DNA from: Mediterraneibacter hominis
GTDB taxonomy: Bacteria > Bacillota > Clostridia > Lachnospirales > Lachnospiraceae
Assembly (NCBI RefSeq): GCF_014287475.1
Contig: NZ_JACOPF010000004.1
Coordinates: 223,426-287,425 of the forward strand
DNA: 64,000 bases
Direction of reading: 5' to 3'
Shown here: positions 52,188-59,108 of the stretch, one piece after another
How the letters are laid out: each line of letters begins with the position of its first letter
How positions within the stretch are numbered: the stretch's first letter is position 1
Position numbers and translations under genes: made by a program
The notes under the pieces: model-generated
What the model was told of the DNA's origin: nothing
Databases searched by the model: none
Seen by the model: only the letters and a program-made list of their open reading frames with translations

Positions 52188-52502
52188 ATGGATAAGTTAA
52201 AAAAGAATATGATTTTTTATATTGTATTGCTTGCAGATTTTTATGTTATTCCGTGTCTTATAAAAGACACAGGGAGCGGAATGATTGTTATGTTAATGAT
52301 TGTTCCTTTGGTATGCTTAGTAACGTCTATTTTTTATGGAATTAGAAACGGTTTTCGCTTTTTGTATATTTTGATTGTACTTATTATGCTTATTCCATCT
52401 ATATTTATTTTTTATAACTATACGGCGTGGGTTTATGTAGTTGCGTATACAGTTATTGCGTTACTAGGTAATTTAATAGCATTACCATTTAGAAAAAAAT
52501 AA
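52188..52502 (+). CDS. Small membrane protein, four helices
   Basis: 104 residues, almost entirely hydrophobic with about four segments, ending LPFRKK. ATG at 52188 after AAGGAGGATTGAAATT. A TATAAT lies about 60 bp upstream (52130-52135). No recognised family; cargo of the tRNA-Trp element. Confidence 0.6.
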   Translation: MDKLKKNMIFYIVLLADFYVIPCLIKDTGSGMIVMLMIVPLVCLVTSIFYGIRNGFRFLYILIVLIMLIPSIFIFYNYTAWVYVVAYTVIALLGNLIALPFRKK

Positions 52503-52518
52503 ATTCGAGGTATGAGCA

Positions 52519-52653
52519 TGAAAAGGATATATTTAATATTGGGTATTATATTCACAATAATAACCTTGATAGGTGTAGGATATGTTTTACTTAATCATGG
52601 AGAAGTAAAAGCAGGCTATGGTTGTGTCCCTATGGTTTTTGCAATAATTTTTA
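52519..52653 (+). CDS. Very small membrane protein, possibly frameshifted
   Basis: 44 residues: MKRIYLILGIIFTIITLIGV and more, ending in WFLQ. ATG has GAGG 7 bases upstream. Near 52620 another frame continues as VPMVFAIIFIVMYRMKK to a stop at 52679, which looks like a natural second membrane helix, so a one-base frameshift (or sequence error) may have split the gene. Confidence 0.45.
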
Positions 52654-52732
52654 TAGTAATGTATAGGATGAAGAAATAGACCATTTCCGGTTTATAGAAA
52701 GTGGTAAAAATGAATTTATGGAGGAGCAGAAA

Positions 52733-52984
52733 ATGAGAATAAATTTCCGAACGCAAATAATTGCTACTATGATTTTGGTTATTGTAGGGTTTATAAGTTC
52801 TTTATGGTTCAATAAGGATATATATTATAATCTTGCGTGGGCCTTTACAGGTCTTGTCTTTTTCATTAACCCTGTATATCCACAAAATATAGTTCGTTTA
52901 GAACGGAAAGATGCAGAAAAGGGAATACGAATAGCAGGAATGATTTTGGTTTTTATTGGATTAACAAATGGATTTGGTATATAA
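52733..52984 (+). CDS. Small membrane protein, unknown
   Basis: 83 residues with about three hydrophobic segments (IIATMILVIVGFISSLWF; YYNLAWAFTGLVFFINPVY; IRIAGMILVFIGLTNGF). ATG at 52733 after GGAGGAGCAGAAA. Same cluster. Confidence 0.6.
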   Translation: MRINFRTQIIATMILVIVGFISSLWFNKDIYYNLAWAFTGLVFFINPVYPQNIVRLERKDAEKGIRIAGMILVFIGLTNGFGI

Positions 52985-53047
52985 ATCCCAGTCTGTTTAA
53001 CTGAGAAAGAAATAGAAAAATCAGAATTTTGCGAAGGAGGAGATTCA

Positions 53048-53191
53048 ATGAAAAAAATCGGTTTAGGTATTGCGATACTACTTTTTGCTATCATAATCTC
53101 TCTTTGTTCATCAGGAATGGGGCTACTTGCTATCGGAATTGGGAGTGTAGGATTGATTTTTTCGATTATAGGATTTATGGAAAACAAGTAA
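53048..53191 (+). CDS. Very small membrane protein
   Basis: 47 residues with two Gly-rich hydrophobic segments (IGLGIAILLFAIIISLCS and LLAIGIGSVGLIFSIIG). ATG after GAAGGAGGAGATTCA, a strong ribosome binding site. Last of the cluster. Confidence 0.6.
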   Translation: MKKIGLGIAILLFAIIISLCSSGMGLLAIGIGSVGLIFSIIGFMENK

Positions 53192-53304
53192 TAAAACAAA
53201 TCCCAGTTTGTCGATATCCAGTGAGGTAAAGGAACAAGGCGAAGCCGATACGCCGTAGGGCAGTCCTTTACGGAACGGACACAGCCAATACCACCATGAT
53301 ACAT

Positions 53305-53343
53305 AAGAGGACTTGAAAGGTCACAAACCTTGCAAGTCCTCTT
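53305..53343. terminator. Bidirectional terminator
   Basis: AAGAGGACTTG and CAAGTCCTCTT with an inner AAGGT/ACCTT stem, between the small-protein cluster (plus) and the XRE regulator (minus). A second, GC-rich fold with GTAAAGGA/TCCTTTAC lies at 53223-53275. Confidence 0.75.
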
Positions 53344-53357
53344 GTTTACTCTATGGG

Positions 53358-54191
53358 TTATTTTTGGTCGGATTGCATTTTCCGATAGACCGCTTCTTTC
53401 GCAGCTTCTCGGAGAAAGTTATCCTGTCTGGTATATGTCAGATGTTCATTCTGGATATAAGCGTCTGTTTCGCAATCATATTCGTAGGGGATAACCTGTG
53501 CTGTTCCCTGTTTTTCATCAATTCCATAGACAATCACCTTAGAATCTCTCAATGCCAGTCCGAGTGTCAGAAAGCCGGAAGTGAAATAATTATTGCTGTG
53601 TGGAACAGCTATGTTTTCCAGTGCATGAAAGAAGTCTGTTACTTCTTCTGTCTGACCATTCTCAAAAGCCGGGATGATATGTAAGGTGTTGTTTGCCTTA
53701 TCTGCATATGCCCGGCAGACCAGAACGGAAGAATCAGCCTGTTGTATGATACCGTCAAAATAATCACCGGAGTATGCGGTCGGCTGATAGAAAATGGCGG
53801 TTTCTTTTGTTGTAAGGTTATGATAAGTCAGAAAGCCGTTCACAAGCCGGACAATCTCGATATCATCCCCGTAGGTAAAGCCTTTCTGCTCTAAAAGAGT
53901 ATAGAAAGTTTTTGTAAATTCTTCCGGCAGTTCAATTCCCAGTTTTTCTGTGATAAGCATATCTACATATTCTTTGAATGAACCATACAGAAGTTCATTC
54001 AGCGTCATATTCCCCAACGTGGCAATCTGTTTCAATCGTTTCTCATTGGGGAGATTCACTCCCTTTTCCCAACTGTTTACAGAGCCTTTCGGGGCATTAT
54101 CTATGATTTCCCCAAACTTCTGCATACTGTAACCGTATTTCTTGCGTATCTGTAAAATCCGTTTTCCTACTGCTTCTTTATTTACAAACAT
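53358..54191 (-). CDS. XRE-family regulator of the tRNA-Trp element
   Basis: About 277 residues. N-terminal HTH (GKRILQIRKKYGYSMQKFGE, then GSVNSWEKGVNLPNEKRL) and a C-terminal domain of about 200 residues without a recognised fold. ATG at 54191 with GAGGTG upstream (GTG two codons earlier is possible). Divergent from the replication/mobilization genes; three direct repeats between them are candidate operators. Likely the element's master regulator. Confidence 0.75.
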   Translation of the reverse strand: MFVNKEAVGKRILQIRKKYGYSMQKFGEIIDNAPKGSVNSWEKGVNLPNEKRLKQIATLGNMTLNELLYGSFKEYVDMLITEKLGIELPEEFTKTFYTLLEQKGFTYGDDIEIVRLVNGFLTYHNLTTKETAIFYQPTAYSGDYFDGIIQQADSSVLVCRAYADKANNTLHIIPAFENGQTEEVTDFFHALENIAVPHSNNYFTSGFLTLGLALRDSKVIVYGIDEKQGTAQVIPYEYDCETDAYIQNEHLTYTRQDNFLREAAKEAVYRKMQSDQK

Positions 54192-54227
54192 ATGCACACC
54201 TCGTTTCTGTTTTCATCATAACACAAG

Positions 54228-54385
54228 ATAAGGATAAATGTAAGGGTAAAATTATAATAAGTTATAAAAAGATATAGTTAAGTGGTTGAAATACAAAAAC
54301 AAAAAGTAAGGATAAAAGTAAAATAATTGTTGACAAGAGGAAAAAACAGGTCTATGATGAGGTTAAGGGGTAAGGAGAAAAGTAA
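54228..54385. promoter_or_regulatory. Three direct repeats, candidate operators
   Basis: ATAAGGATAAATGTAA (54228-54243), GTAAGGATAAAAGTAA (54306-54321) and GTAAGGAGAAAAGTAA (54370-54385) flank the plus-strand promoter and lie just upstream of the XRE gene. Confidence 0.6.
54330..54358 (+). promoter_or_regulatory. Promoter of the mobilization/replication genes
   Basis: TTGACA (54330-54335) and TATGAT (54353-54358) with a 17-bp spacer, placed between direct repeats 2 and 3. Confidence 0.8.
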
Positions 54386-54474
54386 TGAAATAAATATAGA
54401 TGTGGATATGAAAAGGACTTGTCACACTTACCGGACACTCATTCACCATGATTTCAAAAAAGGAGAAATGCAGT

Positions 54475-54807
54475 ATGCAGATTACATTGACAAAAGAACA
54501 GGTCAGAGAAGCGTTCGGGGAACTCCGTTACATGGGAGCAGACTACTGCTACAAGTATGATAAGGAAACCCGGAAGAAAACTGAGGAAGTGGAAGCATTG
54601 AAACTTCACCTTGGAAGCATGAAACTTGGAAACAGCGTAGATATCCGTCTGGAAGCAACGGAACTTCCCAAGGTAGAGCCTTATACTGTGGTAGAACTGG
54701 AAGAACCGTTATATGCCCCTTATGTGCAGAGGGGAAACTTCCCGGTATTAGTGGACAGAATCACCTGTAAGGGTATCCGCACTGTTGCCGGAAAAGGAAA
54801 CGTGTAA
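54475..54807 (+). CDS. Conserved element protein upstream of the MobT-like gene
   Basis: 110 residues (MQITLTKEQVREAFGELRY at the start). The C-terminal strand pattern YTVVELEEPLYAPYVQRGNF is reminiscent of DUF961-type proteins that precede relaxase/replication genes in Tn916/ICEBs1-like elements, but this is tentative. ATG after AAAGGAGAAATGCAGT-type site (AAAGGAG, 9 bases). Confidence 0.55.
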   Translation: MQITLTKEQVREAFGELRYMGADYCYKYDKETRKKTEEVEALKLHLGSMKLGNSVDIRLEATELPKVEPYTVVELEEPLYAPYVQRGNFPVLVDRITCKGIRTVAGKGNV

Positions 54808-54939
54808 AGGCTGTTCCCGGACATTCTCTGCGGACTGCTCCGTACAGCGTGAAAGGAGCAAAGGGAGCAGAGGAAGTTCCGGGAACGTGGCGAAAGCCAC
54901 GGCAGACTAGGAAAGGCAGGGATAATAATAACGGAAATA

Positions 54940-56019
54940 ATGAAAATTTCAGAACCCCCCTATACTAACAGGGGGGTAACTCGTCAGAAAGAAGATTTGA
55001 CAGCACTGATTGACTGGTGTCAGATTACCGTCAAAGGTGTGGACGTATTCACGATTATAGAAGATATCCTGCGGATTCCATTGAGTTTTATGGAACTGCA
55101 TGGTAAGGAAAAAGGAATTGCCGGACACGAACTGATAGCAAGATTTGACAATATCAAGATTCTGAAACCGACAGGAAATGCACAGTATGAGGGATTCCAG
55201 ATTCTTATGAGTGGTTCGGGGTGCAGGAATTATGAAAATTTTCTTTTACTGAACAGGGAAACATGGTTTGACTTTCTGGAAAGAGTTTGCAGATACCCGG
55301 TGAATTTTCCACGGATAGACTTGGCAATCGACGATAGAAAGCCTTACCTGTCTATCCCGGAATTGATTCGGCTGAAAAATGAGGGGCTGATATCCAGTCA
55401 GTTGCGTGACACATCAGAGAACCGTTCCGATAAGCTGAAAGAAGATGAAATAGAAGCACAGGGGAAAACGCTCTATCTCGGCAGTAAACACAGTGATTTT
55501 CGGATTACATTCTATGAAAAGGGATATGAACAGGCAGAAAAGTTCGGAAAAGAACTCAACCCGGACTGGAACAGATATGAACTCCGATTCCGGCACAAAA
55601 AAGCGGGCAGATTAGTAGAAGAACTTCTGAAAGACAGGGATGTGGCACGGATTGCATTGTCCGTATTAAACGAGAAAGTACGTTTCTTACAGAAGCCGGA
55701 AAACAATATGATTACAAGGAAACGGCTCTATCCTACTTATCCCCCGTGGGAAGAACTCATGCAGGATGTAGGGAAGATAAAGCTGACCATGAATCCAGAG
55801 AAAAAAACTCTGGAACGGACATGGCGGTGGCTGAACGTAGCAGTTTCGCCCTCATTAAAACTAATGGATAAAATTGGGAAACTGGATAACAGAGATTACA
55901 TCCGGCAGTTAGTAGAACGGGGGCAGATGAACGAAGAACAACAACGGATATATGAGGACTATAAAAAATCTTTCCTTTTGAGGGAAGAAGAAAGGAGAAT
56001 TTTTGATAGTGAGTATTAG
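54940..56019 (+). CDS. Replication initiation/MobT-type relaxase (Rep_trans family)
   Basis: 359 residues, Rep_trans (PF02486-type): LTALIDWCQITVKG, GCRNYENF, FPRIDLAIDD with catalytic acidic residues, RITFYEKGYEQ and RYELRFRHKKA. Members include Tn916 Orf20, ICEBs1 NicK and MobT, which nick at oriT for transfer and rolling-circle replication. The 5' end of the gene contains the oriT hairpin. No strong ribosome binding site is visible before ATG 54940. It probably lets the element use the transfer machinery of a co-resident Tn916/ICEBs1-type element. Confidence 0.85.
   Translation: MKISEPPYTNRGVTRQKEDLTALIDWCQITVKGVDVFTIIEDILRIPLSFMELHGKEKGIAGHELIARFDNIKILKPTGNAQYEGFQILMSGSGCRNYENFLLLNRETWFDFLERVCRYPVNFPRIDLAIDDRKPYLSIPELIRLKNEGLISSQLRDTSENRSDKLKEDEIEAQGKTLYLGSKHSDFRITFYEKGYEQAEKFGKELNPDWNRYELRFRHKKAGRLVEELLKDRDVARIALSVLNEKVRFLQKPENNMITRKRLYPTYPPWEELMQDVGKIKLTMNPEKKTLERTWRWLNVAVSPSLKLMDKIGKLDNRDYIRQLVERGQMNEEQQRIYEDYKKSFLLREEERRIFDSEY
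54954..54977. other. Tn916/ICEBs1-type oriT hairpin
   Basis: ACCCCCC and GGGGGGT surround TATACTAACA. The shape, the arms and the CTAACAGGGGGG side match the known nic region of Tn916, ICEBs1 and ICESt3, and in ICEBs1 it also lies at the start of the relaxase gene. Confidence 0.8.
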
Positions 56020-56145
56020 TGTCTAACATAAACGTATTAGATTATGAAATATAGAATTGTAAATAAATGAATATGGATTTTAGAAAAGATGAAATATAAA
56101 GTAAAAAGAGATTAGAACGATACCCTTATCACATCAGTACACTTT

Positions 56146-57384
56146 ATGACAAAAGCAACCGTTTACGATGATTCTGAACTGTTGAATTATGCAGTCCAGA
56201 CAGGTATAATCTCTTTAGATACCATGCTGAATGATATGGCAATTATGGAAAGAAAAGAAATACTTGCACAGCATGTTTATTCAATAACAACTACAACTGA
56301 TAAATCGGGAAAAGAAATTTTTTCTACCTATTTACCCAACCCGGACGGTACTCGGCTTTTCAGACGAAGAAATTCTCTTGAGGAATTGGAAAATGTCATT
56401 GTAGATTTTTATAAGGCATTACAAGAAGAAATCTACATTGAAAACGTGTTCTATGAATGGATTGACCGGAAACTGGATTTTGGAGAAATACAAAAAGCGT
56501 CTTATGACCGTTATGTAAATGACTACAAAAGATTTTTTCATTATACAAATATTCCAATCTCCAAAAAGAAGTTTAAAAATATCAATGAGGATGACTTAGA
56601 AATCTTTATTAAAACTACCATTCGTGATTTAGGACTGACTAGAAAAGCCTATGCCGGACTTCGTACATTGATTAGAGGTATTTTTAAATATGGCAAGAAG
56701 AAAAAATATACTTCTATCAGCATAACAGAATTTTTCGGAGACTTGGAACTTCCCAATAATCTCTTTAAAAGAAGAATTGTCGATAAGCAAAAAGAAGTAT
56801 TCATGGAAAATGAAATCCCTCTTGTAATCAATTATTTGAAGCGTAACCCGGATATTTATAACCTTGGAATATTGCTTGCTTTTCAGACAGGGTTACGAGT
56901 AGGGGAATTAAGTACCTTAAAAGCAGGAGATTTTTCTGGACGTATTATTAAAATCAGACGTACGGAAGATAAATACCGGGATGAAAATGACAAGTGGGTT
57001 GTAGCTGTGAAAGAACATGCGAAAACAGATGCCGGAAACCGTGATTTGATTATTCCTACAACTGCAACAGAAACGATAAATCAAATACTGGCATTAAACC
57101 ATAACGGAACATATTTATTTGAACGTAATGGTAAACGTATCAGAGGAAATACGTTCAATAAGCGTTTATCCCAAATATGCAAAAAGTTAAATATCCCTCA
57201 CAGAACAATGCACAAAATACGAAAGACCTATGGCACTACATTGATTGACAGCAACGTGGACGAGGGATTTATCACAGAACAAATGGGACACAGCGACATC
57301 AGCACAACAAAAAAGTTATATTATTTCAGCAACAAAACAACGAAAAATAAAGAAAAGCAGATTGAAAATGCTATCTCATTTTAG
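56146..57384 (+). CDS. Tyrosine recombinase/integrase
   Basis: 412 residues. N-terminal arm-binding region (IFSTYLPNPDGTRLFRRRNS), core-binding SAM-like domain, and C-terminal catalytic domain with Arg in TGLRVGELSTL, HKIRKTYGTTL, GHSDIST and nucleophile Tyr in KLYYFSN. It lies about 100 bp from the tRNA-Trp gene, the usual place for an integrase targeting that tRNA. Start uncertain: weak ribosome binding site at 56146. Confidence 0.93.
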   Translation: MTKATVYDDSELLNYAVQTGIISLDTMLNDMAIMERKEILAQHVYSITTTTDKSGKEIFSTYLPNPDGTRLFRRRNSLEELENVIVDFYKALQEEIYIENVFYEWIDRKLDFGEIQKASYDRYVNDYKRFFHYTNIPISKKKFKNINEDDLEIFIKTTIRDLGLTRKAYAGLRTLIRGIFKYGKKKKYTSISITEFFGDLELPNNLFKRRIVDKQKEVFMENEIPLVINYLKRNPDIYNLGILLAFQTGLRVGELSTLKAGDFSGRIIKIRRTEDKYRDENDKWVVAVKEHAKTDAGNRDLIIPTTATETINQILALNHNGTYLFERNGKRIRGNTFNKRLSQICKKLNIPHRTMHKIRKTYGTTLIDSNVDEGFITEQMGHSDISTTKKLYYFSNKTTKNKEKQIENAISF

Positions 57385-57398
57385 GAATGATTCCTGTT

Positions 57399-57419
57399 TG
57401 ACTACATGCTTGACTACAT
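57399..57419. promoter_or_regulatory. Right integrase arm-type repeats
   Basis: Two copies of TGACTACAT (57399-57407 and 57411-57419), matching the three at the left end. Confidence 0.7.
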
Positions 57420-57441
57420 AGGAATTTTTCAGAAAATGAAA

Positions 57442-57477
57442 AACGCCGGAATCCTTGAAAATTCAAGGTTTCCGGCA
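57442..57477. terminator. Terminator between integrase and tRNA-Trp
   Basis: GCCGGAA and TTTCCGGC with an inner CCTTGAA/TTCAAGG stem; on the minus strand followed by GTTTTTC. Now ends the tRNA transcript; may also end the integrase transcript. Confidence 0.75.
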
Positions 57478-57485
57478 CTTCTTGG

Positions 57486-57508
57486 AACAGGGGATGAGAG
57501 AATCGAAC
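57486..57508. repeat. attR: 23-bp direct repeat within tRNA-Trp
   Basis: Second copy of the att core; identical to 51195-51217. It restores the 3' end of the tRNA gene, so the tRNA remains intact after integration. Confidence 0.85.
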
Positions 57509-57558
57509 TCCCACCAAAGGTTTTGGAGACCCCTATCATACCATTTGACCAATCCCCT
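57488..57558 (-). tRNA. tRNA-Trp (CCA)
   Basis: 71-base cloverleaf on the minus strand: acceptor AGGGGAT/ATCCCCT with discriminator G, D-arm GTCA/TGAT with GG in the loop, anticodon loop CTCCAAA (anticodon CCA, 57524-57526), T-stem GGGAG/CTCTC with loop TTCGATT. CCA tail not encoded. Two G-U pairs in the anticodon stem and a 4-base variable loop are slightly unusual. Confidence 0.88.
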
Positions 57559-57593
57559 ACTTTATATGAGACTGATTCATCAGTCACTTGATT

Positions 57594-57622
57594 ATTATAC
57601 TTTGCCTGCCTTTGGTTGTCAA
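57594..57622 (-). promoter_or_regulatory. Consensus promoter of tRNA-Trp
   Basis: Minus-strand TTGACA (57617-57622), 17-bp spacer, TATAAT (57594-57599), about 35 bp before the tRNA. Confidence 0.85.
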
Positions 57623-57788
57623 GCAATTTTGTAAATTTCTCCTGCATAGTTCCATGTACTTGTTCCTGACAATGAACACTTTTATTTATGCTCTTAAACT
57701 ATACCTCCAAATTGAATGTTTTACAGCGAAATCTATATCAATAAATATAGAATATAATCCTCTTACTTCTTTTATTTAATAGAATAGA

Positions 57789-57920
57789 TACCCTCTCTTT
57801 TCAACTCTGAGACCTCAACCATGAAGATTTTCGTGCTTTGTAAGGCAGATGATTGAGGATAATACCACAAATCACGAAAATATCATAGATTGAGGCGTGT
57901 GTCCTTGTAAAGATAGGGTA
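57789..57920. mobile_element. MITE-like element, short copy
   Basis: 132-bp relative of 33563-33840: begins TACCCTCTCTTT, ends CTTGTAAAGATAGGGTA, and shares the inner segments GACCTCAACCATGAAGATTT and AATCACGAAAATATCAT. The left-hand inner part of the long copy is missing. Non-coding. Lies between the tRNA promoter region and the next gene. Confidence 0.75.
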
Positions 57921-58024
57921 ACCTCAGAACAATTATCTTTGAACCACGGTTATCTATAAGTATGGTTATTTACTTATAATGTCATATATACTTTATATAC
58001 TCTAAAAACAAGGATTGTAATTCG

Positions 58025-58705
58025 TTATTCTGTTGCTAATTCTTTTTCTGAAATAAGTGCCGAGTCCAATATCTGCATATCTTTATCCTGTATTTCATAT
58101 CCTTTCTCTTCTGTCTTGACAACATGAAGAGTTACTTTTTCTGCTTCTCCATACTTTAATCCTCCATCACACGCCGATTTTAAAACTTCATAATAAATCT
58201 GATACACATCATTTTGCATTTGTTCGTCCGTTGGTATCTCTGCACCTCCCATTACATTATTAGAAATTTGCTCTGCATAATCTTTTGCCTTTTCCTGAAA
58301 AGTATCATATGTATCATCAAACAGCGTAATAGGTTTCACCATCACCTCAACTGTATAGTTCCCATCTTCATCTTTTACGCCTTCTCCAACCGTATAACTT
58401 ACTTTCTTCGCAATATTTTCAAAAAGTTCCCTGTACTTACCTGACAGTTCATCCGGCAACTCCAGTGAATCAAATTCTTCCATAGTTACATTTAAATTAT
58501 TCTCAAAAATCTGCTTTGCCTCTTTCTCTGATGTATCTGTTAATTCCACATACTCTTGTATTTCATTTTTATAAGATACATCTAAAACCGCTTTTACATA
58601 GGCGCTCGCATCAAAACGATTTATGTAGAAATAGTATCCCGCTGCTATTGCAACTGCTAAAATAAGCACCAATGCGATAATCCCATACTGTTTCTTTTTT
58701 TTCAT
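58025..58705 (-). CDS. Membrane-anchored extracytoplasmic protein (DUF5105-like)
   Basis: 226 residues. One N-terminal membrane helix (YGIIALVLILAVAIAAGYYFY) followed by an acidic, helical extracellular domain (SYKNEIQEYVELTDTSEKEA). Resembles small lipoprotein-like DUF5105 proteins of Clostridia but lacks a lipobox. Function unknown. Ribosome binding site AAAGGAGGATAAGA. Confidence 0.6.
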   Translation of the reverse strand: MKKKKQYGIIALVLILAVAIAAGYYFYINRFDASAYVKAVLDVSYKNEIQEYVELTDTSEKEAKQIFENNLNVTMEEFDSLELPDELSGKYRELFENIAKKVSYTVGEGVKDEDGNYTVEVMVKPITLFDDTYDTFQEKAKDYAEQISNNVMGGAEIPTDEQMQNDVYQIYYEVLKSACDGGLKYGEAEKVTLHVVKTEEKGYEIQDKDMQILDSALISEKELATE

Positions 58706-59108
58706 TTCTTATCCTCCTTTTTTCTCTGGGCTTGCCACAGTTTAGCATATCTTACAGGAAAAAAAAGAAGAATTCTGTCGGCGCGTATTTATATTTTTTA
58801 TTCATTTATTAAAACTGATGCTCATTAAATTTGAATGTTATATCTGGAATTTCCGTAGGTTCTCCTATAATAAAGTCTTTTATATAGTTATTTTTCAACA
58901 AATCACTGGAGCTGTTTTTTCATTTCTATACAAAACAGGAGCTATTGCTCTGACAGGCTACTCTTCTGCCTTTGCAACAGCTCCTTCGTTGGCTGATCTG
59001 CACCTCCGATCAGATATACATGATCACCTTTGGTTTTTCATACAAATCCACTTCATGTTCGCGGATTGCACAGACATGAATTACTTCCCGTACAGTTCGC
59101 TTTAGCTT
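58706..59108. other. Intergenic region with possible gene remnant
   Basis: No intact gene. On the minus strand the frame after the fusion-enzyme stop (TAG, 59109-59111) stays open for about 32 codons with protein-like content (REVIHVCAIREHEVDLYEKP), then another frame continues with DHVYLIGGADQPTKELLQRQ. The latter looks like the end of an FAD/NAD domain, so this may be a decayed oxidoreductase end. No clear terminator seen. Confidence 0.35.

Noticed and set aside
54327..54560. Plus-strand open frame overlapping the XRE/MobT control region
   Set aside because: It starts inside the -35 box and direct repeats and is in a different frame from the better-supported gene at 54475.
58818..59105. 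Plus-strand open frame in the intergenic region
   Set aside because: No ribosome binding site and low-complexity hydrophobic content; the minus strand shows the more protein-like remnants.
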